A program made the position numbers and the translations under genes. Below are positions 8,603-17,667 of a stretch of 64,000 nt of DNA, in pieces (within the stretch, counting starts at the first letter, position 1; each line of letters starts with the position of its first letter). The stretch spans positions 1-64,000 of the forward strand of contig JBALXS010000008.1 in the NCBI GenBank assembly GCA_036960485.1. Direction: 5' to 3'. The stretch comes from Rs1 sp036960485 (GTDB lineage Bacteria > Pseudomonadota > Gammaproteobacteria > Pseudomonadales > Balneatricaceae). The notes beneath the pieces were generated by a model that did not search any database, was not told the origin of the DNA, and saw only the letters and a program-made list of their open reading frames with translations.

Positions 8603-9286
8603 ATGAAAATAGCTATTCTTGGTGGCACAGGCCCGCAAGGTAAAGGGTTGGCATTACGCTTTGCCATGGCCGGGGTTGATGTTGTATTAGGTTCTAGAGA
8701 CAGCAGCCGCGCTACTGACATTGCCGCTGAACTGAACGCGCAAATTATAGCGCTCGATAGTGTCAGCATGGCGGGAAACATCTCGGGGGCAGATAATAAC
8801 CAAGCTGTAATTAGTGCTGATCAAATGGTTATTTTAGCGGTGCCTTACTCTGCACATAATGCCACTTTAACGGCCATTAAAGGCGATCTTAGCGACAAGA
8901 TTTTAATCGATATAGTGGTGCCTTTAAAAGAGGGTGACCCTAAAGCGGTTGATATGCCCATTGAAGGCTCTGCCACTGAAGCTGCTCAAGCATTACTCGG
9001 CCCAGATATCCCCGTGGTTGGTGCACTGCACAATGTTTCAGCGACAACGCTCAATCAACTAACGCAAAAGATTAACTGTGACATTTTAGTCTGCGGTAAT
9101 AATTTAGAAGCTAAAAACCAAGTAATTGGCTTGGTTGAGTTGTTACAAGTACAAGCTTACAACGTTGGCCCTGCGGTCAATGCACGTTGTGTTGAAGCGA
9201 TTACACCGATGCTGATTCGTTTGAATATTTCCAAGAAGGTACCTTTCACCCATGCGGGTATCAAAATTTGCCCACCTGAACATTAG
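8603..9286 (+). CDS. fno: NADPH-dependent F420 oxidoreductase
   Basis: A protein of 227 residues starting with MKIAILGGTGPQGKGLALRF, the Rossmann dinucleotide fold of the Fno/NpdG family (glycine motif at residues 7-15). GSRDSSRA follows at the end of the second strand, as in NADPH-binding members. Fno transfers hydride between NADPH and F420. In a non-methanogen its expected role is to make F420H2 for reductases. The ribosome binding site AGAGGAAA fits the ATG. Its place between cofE and an LLM oxidoreductase gene suggests that it recharges the cofactor for that enzyme. Confidence 0.92.
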   Translation: MKIAILGGTGPQGKGLALRFAMAGVDVVLGSRDSSRATDIAAELNAQIIALDSVSMAGNISGADNNQAVISADQMVILAVPYSAHNATLTAIKGDLSDKILIDIVVPLKEGDPKAVDMPIEGSATEAAQALLGPDIPVVGALHNVSATTLNQLTQKINCDILVCGNNLEAKNQVIGLVELLQVQAYNVGPAVNARCVEAITPMLIRLNISKKVPFTHAGIKICPPEH

Positions 9287-9338
9287 CATTATTTGCGCAG
9301 TTAAGAACCACAATAGATATAACGATGAATTTTGTCTC

Positions 9339-9378
9339 GGAGATTGCGGTTGATCTTACAGATCAGTTCGATGTCTCC
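9339..9378 (+). repeat. Long imperfect hairpin between fno and the LLM gene
   Basis: The core is a perfect inverted repeat TGATCT-TAC-AGATCA (9351-9365). It is nested in a second pair, GGAGA (9339-9343) with TCTCC (9374-9378), with partial pairing between them. No T-run follows directly, so it does not look like a simple terminator. It could stabilise or process mRNA between fno and the downstream gene, act as an operator, or form part of a leader. The downstream gene has its own strong AGGAG site. Confidence 0.5.
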
Positions 9379-9416
9379 TCACTATAAAAAAAAGAGAGTT
9401 ATCTCAGGAGTTAACT

Positions 9417-10421
9417 ATGGATTTTGGTATTACGTTTAAAGGCTTTGTTGAGCCACAAAGAGCGAGAAATTTAGTAAGACAAGCAGAAGAAGCTGGATTC
9501 ACCCACTGCTGGTTCTACGATTCACACGTATTATGGCGCGAGTGCTACCCTGCCATTGCTATGTGTATGGAACACACCACTAAAATGAAGTTCGGCCCTT
9601 GTGTTACTAACCCTAACTCTCGTGATTGGTCAATTGCAGCAAGCTTGTTTGGCAGCTTAGCAAAGCAAAGTAATGGTCGTTTTGTGGTAGGTTTAGGCCG
9701 TGGCGATAGCGCGATGCGCGTCATGGGCAAAAAGCCTGCTAACTTAGCGCGAGTTGCCGAGTTCACACAAAAAGTAAAAGCTATGGTACGCGGTGAAGAA
9801 GTGACTTATGGCGAAAGCCCAGAGCCTGTTAAATTCCCTTGGGCTAATGGTTATGAGCTACCGGTATATATTGGTGCCTATGGGCCAAAAGCTTTAAAAA
9901 CAGCTGGCGAAGTTGGCGATGGAGTTATTTTACAAATCGCTGACCCTTCTTTAGTTAAGTGGTTTGCTGAACAAGCAATCTCTGCGGGTAAAGAAGCGGG
10001 CCGTGATATGTCTGATTTTCAAGTGATTGCCTCAGCACCTGCTTACATGGGCGACATGGATAAGTGTCGTGAAGCTACTCGCTGGTTCCCTGCCATGGTT
10101 GGTAATCACGTTGCTGATATCGTTGAAAAATACGGTGCACATTCAGGACTAGTACCTGAAAGTTTGACTAACTACATTGAGCAGCGCAAAGGTTATGACT
10201 ATTCAAAGCATGGCCAAAGTGATAACCCTTATCTTGATTTCATCACCAATGACATCATTGACAGCTTCAGTGTTTTAGGTGAGCCGGATGCGCACATTGC
10301 TAAAATTAAAGAACTAGAGGCCGTGGGCACTACACAGTTTAATATCTATTTAGACAGTGGTGATGAAGAGCAAATTATTGCTGACTACGCAAACAAGATC
10401 ATTCCTGCTTTTAGCAAGTAA
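9417..10421 (+). CDS. LLM-class F420-dependent oxidoreductase; candidate dihydropyrimidine-forming reductase
   Basis: A 334-residue luciferase-like TIM-barrel protein: MDFGITFKGFVEPQRARNLV opens the fold, and FVVGLGRGDSAMRVMGKKP (about residues 88-106) is the phosphate-binding region typical of F420/FMN LLM enzymes. It resembles the CPS_4357 subfamily of predicted F420-dependent oxidoreductases found in F420-making Gram-negative bacteria. It is not a close match to RutA, the FMN-dependent uracil monooxygenase of the same superfamily. It follows the F420 genes and fno, and precedes a carbamoyl-amino-acid hydrolase. Because the window carries all later steps of reductive pyrimidine catabolism but no PydA/PydX-type dehydrogenase, this enzyme may reduce uracil/thymine with F420H2. 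The LLM/F420 assignment is firm; the substrate is inference. Confidence 0.82.
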   Translation: MDFGITFKGFVEPQRARNLVRQAEEAGFTHCWFYDSHVLWRECYPAIAMCMEHTTKMKFGPCVTNPNSRDWSIAASLFGSLAKQSNGRFVVGLGRGDSAMRVMGKKPANLARVAEFTQKVKAMVRGEEVTYGESPEPVKFPWANGYELPVYIGAYGPKALKTAGEVGDGVILQIADPSLVKWFAEQAISAGKEAGRDMSDFQVIASAPAYMGDMDKCREATRWFPAMVGNHVADIVEKYGAHSGLVPESLTNYIEQRKGYDYSKHGQSDNPYLDFITNDIIDSFSVLGEPDAHIAKIKELEAVGTTQFNIYLDSGDEEQIIADYANKIIPAFSK

Positions 10422-10430
10422 TTGACGCGC

Positions 10431-10465
10431 ATTAACCCTCGGTGTTTTTAATACCTAGGGTTAAT
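10431..10465 (+). repeat. Intercistronic hairpin after the LLM gene
   Basis: Perfect nine-base arms ATTAACCCT (10431-10439) and AGGGTTAAT (10457-10465) enclose a 17-base loop. No T-run follows, and the hydrolase gene starts 20 bp later. An mRNA-stabilising or partial-attenuation hairpin is more likely than a full terminator. Confidence 0.5.
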
Positions 10466-10485
10466 GCTGAATATGGATAAAGAGT

Positions 10486-11715
10486 ATGCAAAATATAAAA
10501 ATTAATGAGCAGCGCCTTTGGGACAGCCTCATGCAGATGGGCGAAATTGGCGGCACTGAAAAAGGTGGTTGCTGTCGTTTAGCGCTCACTGATTTAGACA
10601 AGCAAGGCCGTGACTTATTTGTAAAGTGGTGTGAAGAAGCCGGCTGTACCGTGAGCGTCGATAAGATGGGTAACATTTTTGCTCGCCGCGCTGGAACAGA
10701 CGACAGCTTACCCCCTGTGGTTATGGGAAGTCACTTAGATACCCAGCCGACAGGTGGCAAGTTTGATGGTGTTTATGGGGTGCTAAGTGGCCTTGAAGTG
10801 ATACGCTCACTTAACGATCATAACATTCAAACTAAGCACCCTATTGAAGCTTCGGTATGGACCAACGAAGAGGGGTCACGCTTTCCACCTGCCATGGTCG
10901 CCTCTGGTGTTTTTGCCGGTGTCTTCGATTTAGAATACGGCCTTTCGCGGGCAGATTTAGACGGCAAAACCATGGGCGAAGAGCTCAAACGTATTGGTTA
11001 TGACGGCGCATTAGAAATGGGTAACCGTGAATTCAAAGCGTTTTTTGAAGCGCATATTGAGCAGGGGCCTATTTTAGAGAACGAAGAAAAGACTATCGGT
11101 GTGGTCACAGATGCCCAAGGTCAGCGTTGGTATGAAGTTAAGTTTACCGGCCAAGAATCTCATGCAGGCCCAACTCCTATGGCAACGCGTAAAGATGCTT
11201 TAGTAGGCGCCGCGCGCATGATCGATAAAGTAAACCAAATTGGTTTAGGTAATGCACCATTAGCCTGTTCTACTGTTGGTTTGCTACAAGTGTTTCCTAA
11301 CTCGCGCAATGTTATTCCTGGTGAAGTGTTTTTCACTGTCGATTTTAGACATCCTAATGATGCCGTACTTTCTAAAATGGATGCAGAACTTAGAGCGTTT
11401 GCTGAGAAAACCGCAAATGAGCTAGGTTTAGAGATGGAGTTTGAAGAAATTTGGTACTCGCCACCTGTTCCTTTCAATAAATCATGTGTTGATTCAGTAC
11501 GTGAAGCGGCAAAAGCTTCTGGCTATTCACACCGCGATATCGTCAGCGGTGCCGGACACGATGCTTGCTACATTTCACGTGTCGCACCCACTGCTATGGT
11601 ATTTGTGCCTTGTGAAAATGGTATCAGCCACAATGAATCTGAAAATGCAGACCCTGCAGATTTAGCCGCCGGTTGTGATGTACTGATTCAAGCAGTGTTA
11701 TTGCAAGCAAACTAA
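10486..11715 (+). CDS. M20-family N-carbamoyl amino acid hydrolase (beta-ureidopropionase/HyuC type)
   Basis: A zinc-dependent amidohydrolase of 409 residues. Metal-binding and catalytic motifs are in order: GSHLDTQPTGGKFDG (His83, Asp94), TNEEGSRF (Glu128/Glu129), EAHIEQGP (His190), and a C-terminal GAGHDACYISR...SHNESE. The family cleaves N-carbamoyl-beta-alanine or N-carbamoyl amino acids to the amine, CO2 and ammonia. It is the last gene of the block beginning at cofG, ending before a hairpin at 11743. A second enzyme for the same step, of the nitrilase fold, is encoded at 23339. The two may split uracil- and thymine-derived substrates, or this one may act on other carbamoyl compounds. 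Confidence 0.88.
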   Translation: MQNIKINEQRLWDSLMQMGEIGGTEKGGCCRLALTDLDKQGRDLFVKWCEEAGCTVSVDKMGNIFARRAGTDDSLPPVVMGSHLDTQPTGGKFDGVYGVLSGLEVIRSLNDHNIQTKHPIEASVWTNEEGSRFPPAMVASGVFAGVFDLEYGLSRADLDGKTMGEELKRIGYDGALEMGNREFKAFFEAHIEQGPILENEEKTIGVVTDAQGQRWYEVKFTGQESHAGPTPMATRKDALVGAARMIDKVNQIGLGNAPLACSTVGLLQVFPNSRNVIPGEVFFTVDFRHPNDAVLSKMDAELRAFAEKTANELGLEMEFEEIWYSPPVPFNKSCVDSVREAAKASGYSHRDIVSGAGHDACYISRVAPTAMVFVPCENGISHNESENADPADLAAGCDVLIQAVLLQAN

Positions 11716-11742
11716 CCTTTATCTATAAATAAGCTAAAGCAC

Positions 11743-11768
11743 GCTGCCTTACATATTTGTAGGGCAGC
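11743..11768 (+). terminator. Probable terminator of the cofG-hydrolase block
   Basis: Arms GCTGCCTTACA and TGTAGGGCAGC pair around a four-base loop with one T.G wobble. The following bases, GGTATTTTAGTTATTTCTTT, are T-rich but interrupted. Its place 28 bp after the hydrolase stop and before a converging gene supports termination. Confidence 0.6.
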
Positions 11769-11866
11769 GGTATTTTAGTTATTTCTTTGTACCTTCCTTT
11801 CTTGGTGCTTTCCTTGTTACCTTTCTATCTTCTCTTTTTACACTTACGCTGCAAAATATATACTGG

Positions 11867-12640
11867 TTAAGTTTTAACATAGCGTGGATAAGTGTCTTTC
11901 GCGATATCGCTGGCGGTTAAATCTACATCAATGGTAATAAATGGATTATCCGGATCTGTTGTACCTAATATGTCGCCCTCTGGCGAAATAATCCACGATA
12001 AACCGCCAATATCAGCTGTGCTAGATTCAGGCAAATACAGATTGGAAGACAGATGAAAAGCTCCTGAAACTACGGCACCTGCCTGGCCACCTGCCAACCA
12101 TTTTTTCACACTGGCATGTGGTGTAACCCGCGGCACACACAACAAATCAACTTTCTTTTGCCCAAGTTCTCGCGCATGTTGAAAAAACCACATTTCAGTA
12201 CATATTTGCATGCCAATTCGCACTTCCCCTAATCTAGCAGTGTCAAATAATGAATTCCCCATATCATACCAACTCGCTTCCCAGTAACCTGGTTCATTCG
12301 GTAAATAGTATTTTTCATGTACTGCCTGTACACCTCCATTTTCTGTCCATAAATAGCCTTGATTACGTCGCGACCCCGCGCCGTTCACTGTTGGCCTTGT
12401 TGATACTAATGGCGGTAAAGATAATTGAGAAAATTGGGCTATCCAATGTTGATGTAGCTCCATGGCCTCTTGCCATTGCTGATGATTACTATCACGCGTA
12501 TTTGCTAACCAAGGTGCAAAGCTCATTTCTGGTAATAACACAAACTCTGATTTTTCAGCTTGTACGTGTTGACTTAACTTTTGCATATCACGTTGTAATT
12601 GGCCTGGATCATTACTTAATTGCACCACGGTTACTTTCAT
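11867..12640 (-). CDS. Carbon-nitrogen hydrolase (nitrilase superfamily)
   Basis: A protein of 257 residues with the nitrilase-superfamily triad: Glu38 in LLPEMSF, Lys110 in VHEKYYLP and Cys147 in GMQICTEMW. The start is ATG 12640, six bases after GGGAG; a frame one codon longer begins with TTG. It hydrolyses an amide, nitrile or carbamoyl C-N bond in an unknown substrate. It is not the close beta-ureidopropionase type seen at 23339, since the CYDRHFPE context is replaced by CTEMWFFQ. It is transcribed toward the F420 block and divergently from an AsnC regulator, which may control it. A role with pyrimidine or hydantoin amides is possible but unproven. Confidence 0.75.
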   Translation of the reverse strand: MKVTVVQLSNDPGQLQRDMQKLSQHVQAEKSEFVLLPEMSFAPWLANTRDSNHQQWQEAMELHQHWIAQFSQLSLPPLVSTRPTVNGAGSRRNQGYLWTENGGVQAVHEKYYLPNEPGYWEASWYDMGNSLFDTARLGEVRIGMQICTEMWFFQHARELGQKKVDLLCVPRVTPHASVKKWLAGGQAGAVVSGAFHLSSNLYLPESSTADIGGLSWIISPEGDILGTTDPDNPFITIDVDLTASDIAKDTYPRYVKT

Positions 12641-12815
12641 CAATTTCTCCCGAAAAACACGCTATATAATTTACCAAAATTAATTGGCATCAGAAGATCA
12701 CAGCATAGATAAAAAAGGCTGTTAGCACGAGATACAACTTGTACAATTTTGCCATCCAATATTACAATCTGTTGATCAAATATAACCAATTGTTAATTAT
12801 TCGGTATTCATAACT

Positions 12816-13256
12816 ATGTCATTAGATGCTATTGATAAAGAGCTACTTGTTTTACTAAAAACTGATTCGAGGAAACCAATTACTTGCCTAGCTCAAATAT
12901 TGGGTATATCAAGGCAAACAGTGCAGAAGCGCCTGCAAGCCTTAGAGTCTAAAAAAGTGATCGCCGCTTACACCATTAGAACAGGAGAGGCTTATAATAG
13001 TGAGCTATTTCGTGCACAGGCGATGCTCACTATTGATAATAATGTCAGTGAAGCGTTAATTGCGTATCTCGCTAAAATACCGCAAATAACCAGTGTTTAT
13101 TCAGTTGCAGGAAATTGTGATGCACTAGTCACTATTGAATCGAATAGCTCTGAAGGTATCGATTTTGTGCTAGATACCATTCGCCGCCACCCCCAAGTGA
13201 TACAAACACAATCCTATTTGTTACTCTCACAAAAACTCGATAGGCAGTGGCTTTAA
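12816..13256 (+). CDS. Lrp/AsnC-family transcriptional regulator
   Basis: A protein of 146 residues with the classic layout: N-terminal winged helix-turn-helix (LDAIDKELLVLLKTDSRKP, ISRQTVQKRLQALE) followed by a C-terminal RAM/ligand-binding domain (residues about 65-145). Members sense amino acids or related metabolites. It is divergent from the nitrilase-family gene; the 175 bp between them contain dyads such as TTGTACAA and TAACCAATTGTTA that could be binding sites. Its effector is unknown. Confidence 0.85.
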   Translation: MSLDAIDKELLVLLKTDSRKPITCLAQILGISRQTVQKRLQALESKKVIAAYTIRTGEAYNSELFRAQAMLTIDNNVSEALIAYLAKIPQITSVYSVAGNCDALVTIESNSSEGIDFVLDTIRRHPQVIQTQSYLLLSQKLDRQWL

Positions 13257-13574
13257 ATTGGGGGACACACCACCAGCACTTTTAAGCTCTCACGCACTCC
13301 ATTTAAACTTTGACGCTGATAATTGCATGCTCAGCGACTTTCTCATTAGAAATGAAAATAGATTAAGTAATCTATATGACAGTTTTATTCAACATACTCT
13401 GCAACATGATTAACTAAATTCAAAGCGATCTTTAGCCGTTAACTCCTGGCAAATGCCACTTTGAGATTTCCACTTAATTCACCTAAAAGACATGATAATT
13501 ATGTTTAATAACAAGCGTTAAAAACGCTATTCAAAACCCCAGCACTCACGGCAAGTATCTTTTTGTGCAAATGG
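13257..13574. other. Convergent intergenic region
   Basis: 318 bp between the AsnC-type gene and the converging prenyltransferase gene. A small hairpin AGCGTT-AAA-AACGCT lies at 13514-13528, 47 bp after the prenyltransferase stop, and may be a weak terminator. Nothing else is evident. Confidence 0.35.
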
Positions 13575-14438
13575 TTATAAAACAACTAATTCAAAGATGC
13601 ACAGTAAACTCCACAACAGCATAAAAGCCGCGGTTTGAGCCAACTGTTGATTGAGCTGTTGAGCGCTGCGTTTAAAAAGTAAAACTGTAAGTAGTATTGT
13701 AAAAACAATTGCGACTAGCAGCACTACAAGATGCTGATTATTAAAGTAAGCTAGCGCCACAACCGCACCAAGCATAACACCATAGGTCATTCTGCTTTTC
13801 AGCTCGCCTAATAGAATAGCTAGTGTTCTTTTTTGCGCATGTGAGTCGCTTTTTATATCGCGAATATTATTAACTAACATGATCGCAGCTGCCAATAAGC
13901 CCATTTGGATGGCGTAACTAACATAATAATGCAACGTTAGTATACTTTGCTCTTGTAAATATCCTGCTGCTAAGACGGCTACTGGCCCAAAAAATAGAAA
14001 CACAGCCACTTCGCCTAAAGCATTAGAAGCTAATGGCTTAGGGCCTGCGCTATAACCTAATACTCCTGCGATGGACAATAATCCCAGCAAGATATAAACG
14101 GCACCGCCGATATACATCAAATATAGACCTAAGATACTTGCTGTAAATAAAGACCAATTCATGCCTTTTTTTACTTGTGTGCTATTCAGTAACCCGGCTT
14201 GAATCGCTCTTTTAGGACCTAATCGCTGATCGGTATCGATGCCTGCTTTATCATCAAAATAATCGTTGGCTAGATTGGCGCTTATTTGCAACAAGATCGT
14301 ACACAGCAAGATGATTAACGCTAAAAACCAAGAAAACTGCACAGCATGCTGATAGGCCAGCATTTGGCTTAACAAAATAGGCGCAATAGATGCACTCAGT
14401 GTTTTGGGGCGAATGGCAGTAAACCAGCGACTTAACAT
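13575..14438 (-). CDS. UbiA-family prenyltransferase, MenA-like (1,4-dihydroxy-2-naphthoate polyprenyltransferase)
   Basis: An integral membrane protein of 287 residues with eight or nine hydrophobic helices. The aspartate-rich motif NDYFDDKAGIDTDQRLGPKRA (about residues 58-78) resembles MenA, and a second motif NNIRDIKSD (near residue 190) is the other magnesium-diphosphate site of the superfamily. MenA attaches a polyprenyl chain to dihydroxynaphthoate in menaquinone synthesis. No other men genes are nearby, so the aromatic acceptor is an inference from motif resemblance. Confidence 0.78.
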   Translation of the reverse strand: MLSRWFTAIRPKTLSASIAPILLSQMLAYQHAVQFSWFLALIILLCTILLQISANLANDYFDDKAGIDTDQRLGPKRAIQAGLLNSTQVKKGMNWSLFTASILGLYLMYIGGAVYILLGLLSIAGVLGYSAGPKPLASNALGEVAVFLFFGPVAVLAAGYLQEQSILTLHYYVSYAIQMGLLAAAIMLVNNIRDIKSDSHAQKRTLAILLGELKSRMTYGVMLGAVVALAYFNNQHLVVLLVAIVFTILLTVLLFKRSAQQLNQQLAQTAAFMLLWSLLCIFELVVL

Positions 14439-14604
14439 TTTGAATTCTATTCATATTGGGAAGGTAGCGTATCTTACCTGTTAGTTAAAAATACGTCAGT
14501 AAGCTTATATCAACCTCGAACAATTCTAAGCGGTTGTTAACTTGCATCAATTTTTACTGCGTAAAATCGTACTAATACAAACAGCCTCTGTAGTGAAAGC
14601 AATA

Positions 14605-17600
14605 TCACATTGATTGTTGATCCGTCAGCGAATTACAGATAAGGAACTGCTGGTCTAAATAAGCGTTTACATCAGTTACATTGAGCGCATTGCTAAATAA
14701 CCAGCCCTGCACTAAATCGCATTTCTGTTCTACAAGAAAAGCGTGTTGCTGTGCCGTTTCGACACCTTCTGCCACGACTATCATATCTAGCTCGTGTGCC
14801 ATAACGATAATTGCCGTCACCAGTTTTTTATCAGATATAGAATGAGGTAGCCCAGCAATAAATTCTTGATCTATCTTTAAAGTGTCGAATCGATATTTTC
14901 GTAAATAACTCAGCGATGAATAGCCGGTGCCAAAATCATCCATTGCCAAAGAAACTCCCAGTGATTCTAGTTTCCTTAGTTTATCTTCTATACCTGAGAG
15001 TTCCGAAAGTAGTACACCTTCGGTTATTTCGAACTCAACGCTACTGGGCTTAAGTTTATATTTATTTAATAATTGTTCTATATTTGGTAATAAGTCTTCG
15101 TCATAGAATTGCACAGGAGATAAATTTATAGCGATCGAAAACTCGAAGCCGTACTTGTTTTGCAATTGTTGTAGTGTAGACAATGCTTGTTTAATCACAA
15201 ACAAACCAATTTCCTTTATTATTCCATAACTTTCTGCGATTGGAATAAATTCAGTTGGAGAAACAAAGCCTAGCTCTTTACTGTTCCAACGCAAGAGTGC
15301 CTCAAAACTAATTGCTTTTACGGTTATCGGGTCTAATTTTGGCTGAAAATACACTTCTAATTCATTGCATTCAATGGCACTACGCAGCTGTGTTTCAATC
15401 GCTAACTTACGTGCAACATTGCTATTTAAACGTTCAGTATAATAAATATAACCCCCCCGCCCTTTATTTTTTGCATGTTGTGTTGCAGTGCCAGCACGCT
15501 TTAGTAATAGCTCTGCATCTTCCCCATCATCTGGGAACAAAGTGATCCCCAAACTGGCGTCAAGCGATATATTGTTTAGCCCCGCTGTAAAAGGTTTTTC
15601 TGAACACTCCAAAATCTGTTCAGCTAAACTAGCTGATTCAATACAATCTTGCACATGTGATTGGATCATTAAAAATTTATTGCCGCTTAAACGACCAACC
15701 AACTGATGTTCACGTAATGAACTTTTAAGACGCAGCGCAAATATACGTAAAATATCATCGCCTGTTTGATGTCCGTAAACATTATTGATCGTTTTGAAAT
15801 CGTTGATATATATTGATATAACGGCAATTTGACCAGTACCAATTTGCGCTTCAGTGATTTTTTGATTTAAACGATCCAGAGTGAGAAAACGATTAGGTAA
15901 ATCGGTTAACTTATCGTAATTTGCATTGTAGATTAGTTGCGAGGTGCGCAGTTTCACTTTCCTATTAAGGATGATATTCCATATCATTACCGCTAATACT
16001 AGCAAGGCTGCAATGCCGATGATTTTCCAAATTAATCGAGCGCTCATTCCCGGGTTATAATCTATTGATAACCATTTTTCAGAAATCACTTTTTTCTGTC
16101 GTCCACTAATGCTGTTTAAGCCCTTTTGTAATATAGAGATAAGTTCTGGCCAATCTTTACGCACACCAAAACGTAAGCCTTGTATTTCTGTAGATGCCGG
16201 TGCTGCTATTTTTAAATTGGTTAAGTTGAGCTTTCTAATCCAATAAGTAACAGCCGCCACGTTACCAACATAAGCATCGGCTTTGCCACTAGAAACAGCT
16301 AGTAATGATTGCTTTAAATCCGCATACAACACCGGATCTATATCTGAGTTTTGTATTAAAAACTCATAGTGGGAAGTATTTTTTTGCGCCGCGACTATTT
16401 TTTCACCCAAGTCATTTAAGCCACTGATAAAAGGCATCTCGACTCGAGTAACAATTACACGATAAAAGTTTAGGTAAGGCAGAGTAAAAGATAAAAATTT
16501 ACTGCGTTGCGCGGTTATACTAACGACAGGTAAAACATCAAGTTCTTTCTTTTTTATCTTATTGACCACTTCAGTCCAACTTAAATTATCACTCACTCGC
16601 ATATTGAGTTTTAAGCGCTGGTTAAGCAATTTGATATAATCTGAAGCCATGCCTTTATATCGTTGTTCATCAACATATTCAAACGGTGCATATTCGGGAT
16701 CAACACCTAAACGAATGTCTGGATGGGCTTTTATCCAGCTAAGTTCCATGGGGGTCAATTCAATCTCCGCCAGCTCTTCCATATCGTCCATAGGTAGCCA
16801 TTTGCTCCTAATCTTTTGATATTGTGCTTCAGTTATCGACGCCAAGGCTTTATCTAGAATAGTAGAGAGTAACGGTAGGTCGTTTCTTATAGCGATCCGC
16901 TCATTAGCCGTATCTCTATCGTAAATAGCAGCGTACTTTAAATTAGTTAACAAGTACTTATTACGTAAGAAGTGACCCGCACCAAAGAAGGTTATGGCGA
17001 TATCCGCTTCGCCAACTGAAACGGCATTGAGCGCATCTAGTATGGTATCGAAGTACAACAGTGTGATGGTGGGATAGTTTTCGATTAACTTACTTTTGTA
17101 GTGGTAGCTTTTAACCAGTGCCACTGTTTTATTTTTAATATCAGCTTTATCATTTATGCTTGTGTCATCTTCCCGAGATATAATCACTTGTGACTTAAAC
17201 ACATAAGGTTGAGTAAAATTAAACCACTGTAATCGATCCTGATTTTCCACCATGCTAGCGACAACATCTATTTCATGCGCTCTGGCGGCCGCATATACTT
17301 GTTCCCACATATATTGAGGATAAACGCTAAAAGACAAACCTGTTTTGTTAGCTAAGATCTTAAATAAATCAACAGAGTAGCCTTCTAATTGCTGTTCGTT
17401 GTTGATAAAACTATAAGGTGGGGAGTGACCATCATAGCCGATAATTACTTCGTTATGCTCCTGTATCCACTGATGCTCTGCAGCGGACAAGGTTAAACCT
17501 ACGCTTTCTTGCGCGTTCGTTGAAGTAGATACTGCCAATACAATAAATACTATCAGTGTCAATTTGTAACAAGATGCGGCACGTGACAAACAATGCTTAA

Positions 17601-17667
17601 AATTTAATCTTCGAAAAGAACATAAATCGATGAAAAAGCCAAGCAAACCATCTTTGATTATAGGCAT
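14605..17667 (-). CDS. Membrane c-di-GMP sensor: two periplasmic SBP_bac_3 domains, degenerate GGDEF, EAL
   Basis: A 1020-residue protein. A signal/anchor (about residues 33-52) precedes two tandem amino-acid-binding-type periplasmic domains (about 60-290 and 305-530). A transmembrane helix follows near 540-565, then GGDEF and EAL domains. The GGDEF signature is lost: the expected site reads RLSGNKF, so cyclase activity is unlikely. The EAL domain looks competent (SFEALLRWN, DFGTGYSSLSYL, TLKIDQEF, VVAEGVET), pointing to a phosphodiesterase that lowers c-di-GMP in response to a periplasmic ligand. The start is supported by CGGAGCC five bases before ATG 17667. The preceding gene on this strand encodes an 85-residue protein. 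Confidence 0.88.
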   Translation of the reverse strand: MPIIKDGLLGFFIDLCSFRRLNFKHCLSRAASCYKLTLIVFIVLAVSTSTNAQESVGLTLSAAEHQWIQEHNEVIIGYDGHSPPYSFINNEQQLEGYSVDLFKILANKTGLSFSVYPQYMWEQVYAAARAHEIDVVASMVENQDRLQWFNFTQPYVFKSQVIISREDDTSINDKADIKNKTVALVKSYHYKSKLIENYPTITLLYFDTILDALNAVSVGEADIAITFFGAGHFLRNKYLLTNLKYAAIYDRDTANERIAIRNDLPLLSTILDKALASITEAQYQKIRSKWLPMDDMEELAEIELTPMELSWIKAHPDIRLGVDPEYAPFEYVDEQRYKGMASDYIKLLNQRLKLNMRVSDNLSWTEVVNKIKKKELDVLPVVSITAQRSKFLSFTLPYLNFYRVIVTRVEMPFISGLNDLGEKIVAAQKNTSHYEFLIQNSDIDPVLYADLKQSLLAVSSGKADAYVGNVAAVTYWIRKLNLTNLKIAAPASTEIQGLRFGVRKDWPELISILQKGLNSISGRQKKVISEKWLSIDYNPGMSARLIWKIIGIAALLVLAVMIWNIILNRKVKLRTSQLIYNANYDKLTDLPNRFLTLDRLNQKITEAQIGTGQIAVISIYINDFKTINNVYGHQTGDDILRIFALRLKSSLREHQLVGRLSGNKFLMIQSHVQDCIESASLAEQILECSEKPFTAGLNNISLDASLGITLFPDDGEDAELLLKRAGTATQHAKNKGRGGYIYYTERLNSNVARKLAIETQLRSAIECNELEVYFQPKLDPITVKAISFEALLRWNSKELGFVSPTEFIPIAESYGIIKEIGLFVIKQALSTLQQLQNKYGFEFSIAINLSPVQFYDEDLLPNIEQLLNKYKLKPSSVEFEITEGVLLSELSGIEDKLRKLESLGVSLAMDDFGTGYSSLSYLRKYRFDTLKIDQEFIAGLPHSISDKKLVTAIIVMAHELDMIVVAEGVETAQQHAFLVEQKCDLVQGWLFSNALNVTDVNAYLDQQFLICNSLTDQQSM

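Noticed and set aside
9417..10421. LLM gene as RutA (uracil monooxygenase)
   Set aside because: Only the general fold is shared; RutA-specific segments and the other rut genes (rutB-rutF) are absent, while F420 genes are adjacent.
12250..12669. Plus-strand frame of 139 codons opposite the nitrilase-family gene
   Set aside because: It is antisense to a protein with a complete catalytic triad; its translation has no family features.
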